Below, piece by piece: positions 25,595 to 35,005 of a stretch of 64,000 nucleotides of DNA. The position numbers and the translations under genes are program-made. Numbering within the stretch: position 1 is the first letter of the stretch; every line of letters starts with the position of its first letter. The stretch is from Nostoc sp. KVJ3 (GTDB taxonomy: Bacteria > Cyanobacteriota > Cyanobacteriia > Cyanobacteriales > Nostocaceae), in assembly GCF_026127265.1 (NCBI RefSeq), contig NZ_WWFG01000002.1, forward strand, positions 1,612,001 to 1,676,000, in the 5' to 3' direction. The notes beneath the pieces are model-generated. The model made no database searches. It was not told the origin of the DNA and saw only the letters and a list, made by a program, of their open reading frames with translations.

Positions 25595-26039
25595 TGTTTC
25601 TTCTCAAACCTACGCTTATTTGGAAGCTCTACACGATTCTAAAAACCATTTGCATTCATTTCCATAGTTTAAAGTAAATGCGTCACTATGGCGAACTGGC
25701 GATCATTATCTGTAGACAATTTTGTTTGAAACTACTTTTTGGCGTAATTATGGGTAAATTTAACCACTGACTTACCAAAGTGTTAATCGCATTTGTATCA
25801 CCCTGCTTGCAAGTTCTAGAATATTTAGCTGTATCATACTTAGTACTGGTGAGAATCTTAGCAATAACTTAGTTCAAGTATTCCCACTCACTAGATTAAA
25901 AGTAACATTTAACACATTTAACTTCTACCCATCAGCTATCCAACTTCTACCCATCAGCACAATCAATCACGGGATCGCTTGCTGTATTCTTCATAGTTTG
26001 TTACAAAAGTACAAAGAACTTCTAGAGACTAAAAACCAC
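25595..26039. other. Intergenic region (445 bases)
   Basis: AT-rich, with a tandem CTTCTACCCATCAGC (25923-25937 and 25946-25960). No gene or strong hairpin seen. Probably holds divergent promoters for the Uma2 and DUF2993 genes. Confidence 0.4.
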
Positions 26040-26834
26040 ATGTTCGGCGGACTTACTGGTTTACAAGATCCTAAAGGCACTGATTGGGGAGAGCGGATGC
26101 TCAACACGGTTGCCAGCCAAACGATTCGCCACCTGTTTACGCAAAGCGAGTCAGTAGAAGTCTTTGTGCGCTGCTACCCCTCCAGCAAACTGTTGCAAGG
26201 CAGCATTGATAGCTTCAAAATGAGCGGTCGTGGCTTGGTGATTCGGAAAGATTTCGCGGTGGAGGAGATGTCTTTTGAAACCGATGCGGTTGCCATTGAC
26301 TTCGGCTCGGTTTTAAGTGGCAAACTCAGTCTTAAGCAACCCACTCAAGCAATCGCTCAAGTAATTTTATCAGAAGCAGGTATTAACCAAGCCTTTAGTG
26401 CGGAACTGGTGAAAAAGCGTCTGCTTAACCTCTCTGTACCATCCCTGACGGCATTATCTGGCGGTGAACCAGTTTCCTTTACGGAAGTGCAAGTGCAGCT
26501 ATTACCTGGAAATCGGTTGCAGCTTGTAGCAAAAGCAGATTTAAATAATGGCGAACTTGTACCCCTGAGCATGATTCTAACTATAGGCATTGAAAGGCGG
26601 CGGCGAGTTTCTTTCAAAGATCCAAAAATCGAACTTGAGCAAGTACCAGAAGCACAACGGGAAATTTCCCAAACCTTGAGTGTAGCGCTGGTAGAAATTT
26701 TAGATAATATGGTTGATTTGGATCGTTTTGACCTTGATGGAGTGAAAATGCGACTCAACCGATTAGAAACTGAAGGTCAAAAACTTATTTTCAGTGGATA
26801 CGCTGAAATTGAACGTATTCCAAATAGCGCTTAA
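26040..26834 (+). CDS. DUF2993 (LmeA-like) protein
   Basis: 264 residues. The middle and C-terminal parts fit the DUF2993/LmeA family: SVEVFVRCYPSSKLLQGSID, SFKMSGRGLVIRKDFAVEEM, then repeated beta-strand segments LSLKQPTQAIAQVILSEAGI and FTEVQVQLLPGNRLQLVAKA, ending DGVKMRLNRLETEGQKLIFS. LmeA binds phospholipids in mycobacteria; the cyanobacterial role is unknown. No signal peptide is seen. A TTG 14 codons upstream is possible, but the ATG is preferred. The end is followed by repeat-rich DNA. Confidence 0.8.
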   Translation: MFGGLTGLQDPKGTDWGERMLNTVASQTIRHLFTQSESVEVFVRCYPSSKLLQGSIDSFKMSGRGLVIRKDFAVEEMSFETDAVAIDFGSVLSGKLSLKQPTQAIAQVILSEAGINQAFSAELVKKRLLNLSVPSLTALSGGEPVSFTEVQVQLLPGNRLQLVAKADLNNGELVPLSMILTIGIERRRRVSFKDPKIELEQVPEAQREISQTLSVALVEILDNMVDLDRFDLDGVKMRLNRLETEGQKLIFSGYAEIERIPNSA

Positions 26835-26890
26835 TAGGAAAAAAACACGTAAAAATACCAAATTTTTTTAGGATTTGGTCAGAAAAAATC

Positions 26891-26910
26891 TGCGAAATGT
26901 GGGCTAAAAA
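26891..26910. repeat. Possible relic of an IS1634 right end
   Basis: TGCGAAATGTGGGCTAAAAA differs at only two of 20 positions from the IS right end plus target in ccaS (TGCGGAATGTGGGCTAGAAA). No transposase or second end is nearby. It may be a solo end or chance. Confidence 0.35.
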
Positions 26911-27104
26911 GCGATGCTTGCGGCGGGCTGCGCCAACGCTCTATTTCATCCATAACCAAAAACAAGCAATGCTAAACCCATACATTCATTGACGATAGAC
27001 GAGCGATCGCACTATTTCATCCATAACTAAAAGCGATCGCTAATTAGTGGATAGTTAAGATATAACTTATCCTTATATGACTGTTTCTTGGATAATAAAC
27101 ACAG

Positions 27105-27305
27105 ATGTCTAAGATATCCGTAATCTCAGAACATATTGAAATTACTCCTGGTGTGTGTGGAGGTAAACCGCGCATTGCTAGACACAGAATTAGAATTTTT
27201 ATTCAAATACAAAAAAGCGATCGCACTTTGCGTAATCAGAAAGGCAATCGCTTGATTTGTATGGTGGAAAATGGGAAACGTTCGGGTTACACAAGCGTCA
27301 GTTAA
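27105..27305 (+). pseudogene. Truncated DUF433 antitoxin-like gene
   Basis: The first 30 residues contain ITPGVCGGKPRIARHRI, the N-terminal signature of DUF433 proteins (VapB-like antitoxins, normally about 75-110 aa). The family continues with a conserved 'V.DI..W...G.S..EI' helix-turn-helix part, which is missing here; instead the frame runs into HIP1-containing intergenic sequence (about from 27196). No toxin gene lies beside it. Best read as a 5' remnant. Confidence 0.65.
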
Positions 27306-27312
27306 AAACTCT

Positions 27313-28704
27313 CTACCTTCCCACACCTACATATTGGAATCCGGCGCGGATCAGTGTTTCGGGGTCGAGGAAGTTACGACCATCGATAATAACGGGGTGC
27401 GCCATCAATTTCGCCATCTTCACATAGTCAAGAGTGCTGAACTGTTGCCATTCAGTGACGAGTACTAAGGCATCGCAGCCGTCAGCTAGTCTCTCGGCAT
27501 CGGTTTCTACTAGCACACCAGAAAGCCCATGACGCATACCTGTTTGGGAAATGATGGGGTCATAAGCTTTGACTTTGGCTCCCAGTCGGTTTAGCTGCTC
27601 AATTAAAATCAGGGCTGGAGCATCGCGCAAGTCGTCGGTATCTGGCTTGAAGGTCAATCCGAGTAGTCCGACTGTTTTGCCTTTGAGAATTTTTAGAACT
27701 TGTTGGAGTTTCTCCAAAGCAATCAAGCGTTGGCGTTCGTTGACACTGACGGCAGATTTTAGTAGCTGGGCTTCATAACCATAGTCATCAGCAGTATGAA
27801 TCAGAGCAGAGACATCTTTGGGAAAGCAGGAACCACCCCAACCAATACCAGCTTGTAAAAACTTGTTACCAATGCGGGAGTCTAGACCAATACCTTTGGC
27901 TACTTGGGTAACATCAGCACCGACGCGATCGCAAATATTAGCAACTTCGTTAATAAAACTAATCTTAGTGGCTAAAAAGGCATTTGCGGCGTATTTAATC
28001 ATCTCTGCCGAACTCAGGTCTGTTGCCAGAATTGGCACTGGGGGCAAAGATTGATCGACAGCGTACTTGCGTTCTACAATTGGGGCATACAGTTGTTGCA
28101 TTAAGGATACTGCTCTTTCGCTATTGCCTCCTAGTACAATGCGATCGGGGTTGAAGGTGTCGTGAACTGCCGAACCTTCGCGCAAAAACTCTGGATTGCT
28201 GACTACATCAAACTCGGCTGCAAACTCAGGTAATTTCCCATCACTCGATATTCCACCTGCTGGTACGAGAGTTTTTTGACGCTCTGCAATCCCATCTAGA
28301 ACAATCATCCGCACCCAGTCACCTGAGCCAATGGGGACTGTAGATTTATTCACTATTACCTTATAACCACCGTTGAGATTTTCCCCAATTCCACGGGCTA
28401 CAGCTTCGACGTAACGAGTATCACTTTCACCAGTGGGTAAAGGTGGTGTTCCCACTGCAATAAACAGAATTTCTCCGTGGGAAACTCCAGCAGCAAGATC
28501 GCTTGTGAAATGAATCTTCTCTGCTTGAATAGCAGACTGCATAATTTCTGAGAGTCCCGGCTCAAAAATTGGGGATTGCCCAGACTTCATTAACTTAACT
28601 TTTTCTTCGTTGTTGTCTACGCAGATTACATCATGCCCAATATGAGCCAAGCAAGCACCTGTAACTAAACCAACGTAACCAGTACCAATCACGCAAACAC
28701 GCAT
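27313..28704 (-). CDS. ugd: UDP-glucose 6-dehydrogenase
   Basis: Oxidises UDP-glucose to UDP-glucuronate with two NAD+. N-terminal Rossmann fold MRVCVIGTGYVGLVTGACLA; middle VNKSTVPIGSGDWVR, NPEFLREGSAVHDTFNPDRI; catalytic Cys in GIGWGGSCFPKDVSAL; C-terminal domain GLLGLTFKPDTDDLRDAPAL and AYDPI. 463 aa, the usual size. An AAGGAG ribosome site precedes the ATG. It lies downstream of, and in the same direction as, the UDP-glucuronate decarboxylase gene (149 bases away), so the pair probably makes UDP-xylose for polysaccharides. Confidence 0.95.
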   Translation of the reverse strand: MRVCVIGTGYVGLVTGACLAHIGHDVICVDNNEEKVKLMKSGQSPIFEPGLSEIMQSAIQAEKIHFTSDLAAGVSHGEILFIAVGTPPLPTGESDTRYVEAVARGIGENLNGGYKVIVNKSTVPIGSGDWVRMIVLDGIAERQKTLVPAGGISSDGKLPEFAAEFDVVSNPEFLREGSAVHDTFNPDRIVLGGNSERAVSLMQQLYAPIVERKYAVDQSLPPVPILATDLSSAEMIKYAANAFLATKISFINEVANICDRVGADVTQVAKGIGLDSRIGNKFLQAGIGWGGSCFPKDVSALIHTADDYGYEAQLLKSAVSVNERQRLIALEKLQQVLKILKGKTVGLLGLTFKPDTDDLRDAPALILIEQLNRLGAKVKAYDPIISQTGMRHGLSGVLVETDAERLADGCDALVLVTEWQQFSTLDYVKMAKLMAHPVIIDGRNFLDPETLIRAGFQYVGVGR

Positions 28705-28852
28705 TTTTCAACTCCTTGCTTTTTTAGGGTTAGTCTTCAAAAAGAAGTTCTCAATATGACATTTATACATTGGCAGTGAACTCAGCCACTAAGCATATTA
28801 GCTACCGATCGGATGAGTCTTCATGAAAATTCAGAGCGGCGCTAGGTGCTGC

Positions 28853-29803
28853 TTAGTTGGTTGAATTATTGACATCACCTTGAATGCGATCGCGGAAATC
28901 TTCTATTGTCAGTTTTAACCCCTCTTGCAGAGGAATGGTAGGTTCCCAATTTAACCAAGTCTTTGCCTTTGTAATATCAGGCTGGCGACGGCGGGGATCG
29001 TCCGAAGGTAGTGGCTCGAATTTAATCTGTGCGTCTGGGTCGATCATATTCTGCACAGCTTGGGCCAATTGTAAAATCGTGTATTCACCGGGATTGCCCA
29101 AATTTACTGGCCCAACATATTCGCCATTCATCAAGCGAATGAATCCTTCTACCAAATCGGAAACGTAGCAAAAACTCCGAGTTTGTGAACCGTCGCCGTA
29201 CACGGTTAAAGGATTACCCCGCAAGGCTTGAACTATAAAGTTGCTCACCACTCGACCATCGTTTTCTAACATTCTCGGCCCGTAGGTGTTAAATATCCGA
29301 ACAACTCGAATATCAACTTTATTTTGTCTGTAGTAATCGAATGCTAAAGTCTCAGCAATTCTTTTACCTTCGTCGTAGCATGAACGGATCCCAATGGGAT
29401 TGACGCTACCCCGATACTCTTCAGTTTGGGGATGAACTTCTGGATCTCCATAGACTTCACTGGTTGAAGCCAAGAAAAACCTAGCTTTCACACGTTTAGC
29501 TAACCCCAACATATTCAGAGTTCCCATAACGTTAGTTTTAACGGTTTTAACTGGGTTGTACTGGTAATGTACTGGTGAAGCAGGACAAGCTAAATGGTAG
29601 ATTTGATCCACTTCTAACCGAATCGGTTCGGTAATATCGTGGCGGATCAGTTCAAAATACGGATTACCTAACCATTTAAGGATGTTGCGTTTATGACCAG
29701 TGTAAAAGTTATCCAAGCATATTATTTCATGCCCATCGGTCATTAATCGGTCGATGAGATGGGAACCAATAAACCCAGCACCGCCCGTCACCAAAATTCT
29801 CAT
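28853..29803 (-). CDS. uxs: UDP-glucuronate decarboxylase (UDP-xylose synthase)
   Basis: Extended short-chain dehydrogenase. NAD-binding GGAGFIGSH (residues 7-15), the Uxs-specific LACPASPVHYQYNPVKTVKT, catalytic Thr-Ser in LASTSEVYGDPEVHPQ, and Tyr/Lys in SCYDEGKRIAETL (YxxxK). Also RIFNTYGPRM and the C-terminal DDPRRRQPDITKAKTWL. 316 aa fits the soluble bacterial form. It uses the product of the adjacent ugd to form UDP-xylose. Alternative: dTDP-glucose 4,6-dehydratase, but the CPASP signature argues for Uxs. Confidence 0.93.
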   Translation of the reverse strand: MRILVTGGAGFIGSHLIDRLMTDGHEIICLDNFYTGHKRNILKWLGNPYFELIRHDITEPIRLEVDQIYHLACPASPVHYQYNPVKTVKTNVMGTLNMLGLAKRVKARFFLASTSEVYGDPEVHPQTEEYRGSVNPIGIRSCYDEGKRIAETLAFDYYRQNKVDIRVVRIFNTYGPRMLENDGRVVSNFIVQALRGNPLTVYGDGSQTRSFCYVSDLVEGFIRLMNGEYVGPVNLGNPGEYTILQLAQAVQNMIDPDAQIKFEPLPSDDPRRRQPDITKAKTWLNWEPTIPLQEGLKLTIEDFRDRIQGDVNNSTN

Positions 29804-30194
29804 AGTTTCCCAGTTACTTACAAATATTTTCAGTAGCTATTGCACTTACTTTTAGATTACCCAGCTTAGGCACAAAAATACAGAACGAAAAAAAGAACAA
29901 GGCTTAATCAAAAAGTGTTGTTGAACTTACTTAATTTTCTCCGGTTTTAGTTTTGTGATGTTTTTACCTGCTTCTTTAACAATTTAACTAGCAAAGTAAC
30001 AAACTTAGTCTCAATATTGTCAGTCTTCTACTTAAAGTTCATCAAATCTTCAATAATATAAAGCGTTTTTACGTTTATTTGGTGTTCTAAGTTGGATGCA
30101 AAGCAGCAAAGAGTAGATTGACTAAGAATGTAATGTGATGTATTCCGTGATGCGTAGCCCTAGTCCACTCAGACGATCTGAACTCTGTCCCATC
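29804..30194. other. Intergenic region (391 bases)
   Basis: AT-rich with no gene, strong hairpin or repeat recognised. It contains the presumed uxs promoter and the 3' end of the antiporter transcript. Confidence 0.4.
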
Positions 30195-32333
30195 TTATAC
30201 AGGAGATTTAATGCTAGTAACCGTATTAGAGTTAATTATATTCGTTTGAGTGCGTTGCGGTTCCCCAAGCATGACAATGGAGCAGGTGAGTTGTCTGGCT
30301 AACTGGGTTGTAACATCGCTAATAGCTAAACCTCCAGGGCTAGTACGATTACGTATAAAAGGTAAAACTACTAAATCATATAATCGTGCTGCCTGTAAAA
30401 TTGCTTGGGCAACATTTTCATGAGCGATAATTTGAATTTCTGGGGTATTAGCCAAAGCTAATTGAGATACCATTAGGGAGAGATGCGATCGCCTCCAAGC
30501 AATTTTACTGGAACTGGTGCGGCGATCGCACACATTTAGCACAGTAATATGGCTTTGATTTGCCTCTGCTAGCATCTGGGCAAATTGTACAGGCTGTAAG
30601 GTAGGTGCTGTTAAATTTTCTACTGGTACTAAGATGCGCTGAATTTTTTTCGGTGATTCTACTAGACGTGTCACCGCTACTGGACAATGGGATGCCCACA
30701 GCACACCATCAATCACATTCCCAAATAAACGTGCTCGTAACCCAGTCCGTTTACCCCAACCCGTCACAATTAAATTAGCCTTTTGTTCGCGGGCGGCTCG
30801 GCTAATTCCTTGAGCAAAGGCATCATCAATTCGCAGCATTGGTTCGGCGGGCACACCCAATACTCGACTGTGTGCCGTGGCTTTAGACAATAACTGCTCA
30901 CTGCGTTGTAGAGAAGCTTCTAACTGTGGTGCATCCATGTGAGCAGTAGCAGTAGCGATCGCTAGAGGTATAATTTTTCCTTGAGACTGGCGTGCTAATA
31001 ACGCTGCCATTTCAATCAAATGCTGTTCAGTATGAGGATTATAGACAGGTACGACTATCGTAAAAGTGTTGTCTGTCTCTGGTACATTCTGCTCAGGGAG
31101 AGGCGGTGCTGGCTCTTCGGCTGGTGATGAATTCAAACCAACAGCTATTTTACCAGTTATTAACGGCCCCAAGGTTGACGTGACAACCATTAAGATAATG
31201 ACGCTGTGTAATACTTCTAGTGAGAGCAACCCGGCTCGATATCCCACTAAGGTAGCTGCTAAGGTTGTACCAACCTGGGGAAGTGATAACGACCACATTG
31301 TTAGGGTTTCTTGCCACTTGTAGCGGTAAACCAGTTTTGTCAACAAAGCTGCAATCAATTTACTGACAATCAAACCGATTATCATCAACAGCGTTAACTT
31401 GAGCGTGTCTAAGTAGTTCACAAAAGCGGGTAGATTTATCATTAAGCCAAGGTCAACGAAGAAAATGGGAATAAACAGCACGCTGCCAATAAATACCACC
31501 TTTTCTTTAACTGGGCCTTCACCCACAGCTTCATTCACCGCCAAACCCGCTAAAAAAGCACCAACAATTTTTTCTACCCCAATCAATTGAGCGCCCACAG
31601 CCGCCAGAAATACAGCAAGTAATACAAACAAAAACTTGTTTCCTTCGTCATCTCCAGACCGCTTAAAAAATTCCTTCCCTGCCCAATCAAAGCCTGTGAC
31701 AACGGCAACAGAGTAAATAATTAACCAACCCGACAAGGTGAGTAGTTTCGCAAAGCTGAATCCGCCAGCATGAGTCATACCTACACAAACGGCTAAGATC
31801 AGTACTGCGCCAATATCTGTAAAAATCTTAGCTCCAATGGTGACAGTAACAGCTTCATTGTTTACCACTCCCAAACGGCTGATTATGGGATATGCCAAAA
31901 GGGTATAGGAAGTGAATAAAGAGCCAATTAAGATTGAAGTATTCCAGCTATAGCCTAAAATCAGCCCTACTAAGGTTCCCATTACTAGGGGGACACTGAA
32001 AGTCAAGCTAGCAAACCCCAATGCCCGACTTTTTTGCCGACGAAACTTTTCTAGATCGATTTCTAGCCCGGTGACGAACAGCAAATAAATTAACCCAATA
32101 TCTGATAGCAGGTTAATCATCGGTGAGTCAGACTGAAATAAATTCCACCCTGAAGGCCCAAGTACTAGCCCTGAGAAAACCAAACCCACTAATCCTGGCA
32201 ATCTTAGCCGCTCAAACATTATGGGGATAACTAAGATGACCACCAGCAAAATAGCAAAGGGAACAATAGGTTCCTTGCCAAGAACTTGGGAAGTTGGTTC
32301 CAGAACAAGAACTTGTGATATGAGTTCCATCAT
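30195..32333 (-). CDS. Na+/H+ (or K+/H+) antiporter fused to universal stress domains
   Basis: The N-terminal monovalent cation:proton antiporter-2 domain (about 20-400) has 12 or so membrane helices, including GLVGLVFSGLVLGPSGWNLF, LFVTGLEIDLEKFRRQKSRA and GAFLAGLAVNEAVGEGPV. After a Pro-rich linker (EEPAPPLPEQNVPET, about 405-420) come two universal stress protein-like domains (about 430-560 and 575-690), with NLIVTGWGKRTGLRARLFGN and CPVAVTRLVESPKKIQRILV. This layout is common in cyanobacteria; the cytoplasmic part probably senses nucleotide or stress. No partner gene; ion specificity cannot be told from sequence. Confidence 0.9.
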   Translation of the reverse strand: MMELISQVLVLEPTSQVLGKEPIVPFAILLVVILVIPIMFERLRLPGLVGLVFSGLVLGPSGWNLFQSDSPMINLLSDIGLIYLLFVTGLEIDLEKFRRQKSRALGFASLTFSVPLVMGTLVGLILGYSWNTSILIGSLFTSYTLLAYPIISRLGVVNNEAVTVTIGAKIFTDIGAVLILAVCVGMTHAGGFSFAKLLTLSGWLIIYSVAVVTGFDWAGKEFFKRSGDDEGNKFLFVLLAVFLAAVGAQLIGVEKIVGAFLAGLAVNEAVGEGPVKEKVVFIGSVLFIPIFFVDLGLMINLPAFVNYLDTLKLTLLMIIGLIVSKLIAALLTKLVYRYKWQETLTMWSLSLPQVGTTLAATLVGYRAGLLSLEVLHSVIILMVVTSTLGPLITGKIAVGLNSSPAEEPAPPLPEQNVPETDNTFTIVVPVYNPHTEQHLIEMAALLARQSQGKIIPLAIATATAHMDAPQLEASLQRSEQLLSKATAHSRVLGVPAEPMLRIDDAFAQGISRAAREQKANLIVTGWGKRTGLRARLFGNVIDGVLWASHCPVAVTRLVESPKKIQRILVPVENLTAPTLQPVQFAQMLAEANQSHITVLNVCDRRTSSSKIAWRRSHLSLMVSQLALANTPEIQIIAHENVAQAILQAARLYDLVVLPFIRNRTSPGGLAISDVTTQLARQLTCSIVMLGEPQRTQTNIINSNTVTSIKSPV

Positions 32334-32473
32334 GTAGGAATTGAAGGGGCTGTGGTAAAATTGCGATTACCTTGGGGCGATCGCCTGATGGAGATAATAA
32401 TTGGGAAGCCACCTGACGAAAAATCAAAAATATTAATTTACATTAACTAGGTAATTGTCCAAAAACTAACTAC

Positions 32474-33130
32474 CTACGGGTGGATTTGACTTAAAATAAA
32501 CCGCAAGCGATCGTAGTCGTCTTTAAGTAGCACGCTCAGGTTCCGTCCAGCTTTAATTAGCCATTCTCGGTCAGCTTTGCGTAACTGGTATACATCCCGA
32601 ATGGCAGCTGCGGTCAAAGACTCGACTGGCGCACCGTTAATACAAAGCAGTGTCCGCAAAAAATCTAGTTCTTCAGTAAATTTAACGATCGCTTCTGGTT
32701 CACACCGATAAACAGCTTGATGAATTTGCGGAGGACGGGGTGGTAGATATTGATATATTCTTTGGTTATAACCTCGATTCTGGGAAGATTGTTCAAATCC
32801 CACGATCGCAGCCCGGAATTCCGTCCTCAACATCGCAAATATTTGGGGTTGTTCCTCGCGTAAGTCTTGCAATGACAATCCCAAAGCCCTAGCCCGATGT
32901 ACTGAATCTATCGGCATAGTTGTGGCATAATATATGACAGCATAAACTTGATTGCCAGATTCTTCATCTACTGAACAAACCCAACTACCAAAGGGCGGCA
33001 TGGAGGGAAAAGTTAAATCTGGTGGTTCCAAACACTGAGCTAAAAATTCTGTACTGGTAGTTTCAATCACTTCCGCAATGTGATTCGGATGGCGATCGCC
33101 AGTAGCAAACTGTGGTAGGGGAAGGCGCAT
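32474..33130 (-). CDS. HAS-barrel domain protein, cyanobacterial
   Basis: 218 residues. The N-terminal part (about 1-100) resembles the HAS-barrel found in HerA ATPases: RHPNHIAEVIETTSTEFLAQ and GSWVCSVDEESGNQVYAVIY. The C-terminal half (FLRTLLCINGAPVESLTAAA, DREWLIKAGRNLSVLLKDDY) is helical and lacks any ATPase motif. It is well known as a lone conserved protein in cyanobacteria; function is not established. Same strand as ndhS upstream (88 bases) and possibly co-transcribed. Confidence 0.7.
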   Translation of the reverse strand: MRLPLPQFATGDRHPNHIAEVIETTSTEFLAQCLEPPDLTFPSMPPFGSWVCSVDEESGNQVYAVIYYATTMPIDSVHRARALGLSLQDLREEQPQIFAMLRTEFRAAIVGFEQSSQNRGYNQRIYQYLPPRPPQIHQAVYRCEPEAIVKFTEELDFLRTLLCINGAPVESLTAAAIRDVYQLRKADREWLIKAGRNLSVLLKDDYDRLRFILSQIHP

Positions 33131-33218
33131 AAAAGTGCTGAGTTAGGAGTTAAGAGTTATGAGTGATGAGTTGAAGAATCATAACTCCTAACTCCTAACT
33201 TCTCACTCCTAACTAATT
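33131..33218. repeat. Inverted TTAGGAGTTA-type repeats
   Basis: AGTTAGGAGTTAAGAGTTAT and, after a short loop, ATAACTCCTAACTCCTAACT form a long imperfect hairpin. The same repeat type is found at about 40535-40603 and 48783-49097. Confidence 0.7.
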
Positions 33219-33416
33219 TTATTTGGCTTTTTTACGTCCGGCTGTGGTCTCTACGAGTTCCAATTCGCTCAGGCGGAAGGTAACTAATTTATCCCAGTTA
33301 CCACCTTCAAATAATACAGCTACTTTGCCATCAGTCAGTCGTTGCACGAGTCCTTCAGAACGATAATAGGTATCTGCGGGATTCTTGACGCGAACAGTTG
33401 CTCCAGGCAGAATCAT
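33219..33416 (-). CDS. ndhS: NAD(P)H-quinone oxidoreductase subunit S
   Basis: 65 residues forming one SH3-like domain: MILPGATVRVKNPADTYYRS and LFEGGNWDKLVTFRLSELEL, as in cyanobacterial NdhS. NdhS is a peripheral part of the NDH-1 photosynthetic complex I near the ferredoxin-binding site. The basic tail (AGRKKAK) is normal. Confidence is good because of the near-invariant GGNWDKLVTFRLSELE. It lies upstream of the HAS-barrel gene on the same strand. Confidence 0.88.
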   Translation of the reverse strand: MILPGATVRVKNPADTYYRSEGLVQRLTDGKVAVLFEGGNWDKLVTFRLSELELVETTAGRKKAK

Positions 33417-33498
33417 GTTTTTAGCCTCGCTTGTTTCCTTTTAATAGCTTAATACTTCTTAATGGGCATTGGGCAACTGACAAATGCCTAATGACGAA

Positions 33499-34812
33499 TC
33501 AATAGTACTTCTGCCTTTGGCGGAAATTTGCTACTGATTCTACTATTCCCAAGGAAATGAAGTTAGTCAGCATCGCAGAACGCCCATAGCTCATCCAGGG
33601 TAGGGGAATACCTGCCACAGGCGCTAAACCTACAGTCATACCAACGTTCACAATCACCTGAAACACGATCATGGACAAAACGCCAATAGCCAGCAAGGAA
33701 CCAAAATTATCTTTGGCGGTTTGGGCAATATGCAACAGACGGAGGCAAATTAAGCAGAAGACAAACAGCACTACCAAACAACCAACAAAACCGAATTCTT
33801 CCCCTACTGCGGAGAAAATAAAGTCTGTATGCTGTTCAGGCACAAAATTCAGTTGTGTCATTGGCCCCTTGAACAAACCCCATCCCCAAATTTCACCAGC
33901 ACCAATAGCAATACGAGATTGGATTAAGTGATATCCAGCACCAAGTGGATCGTGATCGGGATCCATAAATACAGTGAGCCGATCTTTTTGATACGGCTTT
34001 AAAATATGGTTCCAGGCGAAGACTCCTAATTCGCCACCGAGTATGTTAAGAGTCCACGCACTAATGGCACTGAAACCAAATCTACGCCAAGGAAGAGTTT
34101 GCCAGCCTACAATAGCCATCGCAAATGACCAAACTATCCCTAATGGGCCAAAAGATAGTTCTTTGAATAAAACTATCGGCCCTGATAAAGGCCAAGATAT
34201 ACTCAGTAAAATGGCGGCAACCACAGGAGAAATCATCAGAATTAACCAACCTGGGTTAGCATTTGCCCAGTAAAGCATTCCTAAGACGATCGCACCAAAT
34301 ACCAGTGATGTTGCTAAATCTGGCTGCAAAAACACTAATCCCCAAGGGATGGCAGTGATTGCCAGAACGCGGAAAACCCCTTCGAGGCTAGAAGCAGTCC
34401 GCCTATGTAGCAAAGCTGCTAAGGTGACGATCATACCAATTTTGGCAAATTCTGAGGGTTGCACGTTAAAGCCGGCGATACTAATCCACCTCTGTGCCCC
34501 TTTTGCGCTAGTACCAGCAATCATCACAGCAATTAAGCTGAAATTCGTTAGTGAGTATGTTACCCAGTGCCACTGCATCAATAGTTCGTAACGGATGCGA
34601 GATAAAAACAGGGCTATAAGCACTCCGATACCCGCTACCATCCAGTGCCACCACCAATCAGTTACTGGCTGCTTCAACTCCGTACTGAGAATCATAGTGC
34701 CACCAAAGATACTGATAGCAACTGGCAAACAAAATAGGAGCCAATCTACCTGTTGCCAGGGCTTAACCCAAGACTTCCAGCGAATTTTGGGGAGCGATCG
34801 TTTTAACAACAT
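33499..34812 (-). CDS. rodA: Rod-shape-determining peptidoglycan polymerase RodA
   Basis: SEDS-family glycosyltransferase that polymerises lipid II during cell elongation. About ten membrane helices; family signatures include KGAQRWISIAGFNVQPSEFA, the lengthy periplasmic loop with YQKDRLTVFMDPDHDPLGAG, FVPEQHTDFIFSAVGEEFG and PLPWMSYGRSAML. 437 aa. The fit is to RodA rather than FtsW by the NFVPEQHTDFIF segment. It follows mrp on the same strand (193 bases apart) but need not share its transcript. Confidence 0.92.
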   Translation of the reverse strand: MLLKRSLPKIRWKSWVKPWQQVDWLLFCLPVAISIFGGTMILSTELKQPVTDWWWHWMVAGIGVLIALFLSRIRYELLMQWHWVTYSLTNFSLIAVMIAGTSAKGAQRWISIAGFNVQPSEFAKIGMIVTLAALLHRRTASSLEGVFRVLAITAIPWGLVFLQPDLATSLVFGAIVLGMLYWANANPGWLILMISPVVAAILLSISWPLSGPIVLFKELSFGPLGIVWSFAMAIVGWQTLPWRRFGFSAISAWTLNILGGELGVFAWNHILKPYQKDRLTVFMDPDHDPLGAGYHLIQSRIAIGAGEIWGWGLFKGPMTQLNFVPEQHTDFIFSAVGEEFGFVGCLVVLFVFCLICLRLLHIAQTAKDNFGSLLAIGVLSMIVFQVIVNVGMTVGLAPVAGIPLPWMSYGRSAMLTNFISLGIVESVANFRQRQKYY

Positions 34813-35005
34813 TGTGCCAATTTAGACTTTAGCTTTTATTTAAGTGTTGGGAATTGGGAATTGGGCATTGGTTATTTTCGTTGTTTCTGTCTCTCTAAAG
34901 TTGTGTGCGATCTTTTGACAAGTCTATTGTTTTCCTTCTCCCCATGTCCCATACCCAATCCCCAATCTTTAGTATTCCCAGGAATCAAATAGAAATTAAA
35001 ATTAA

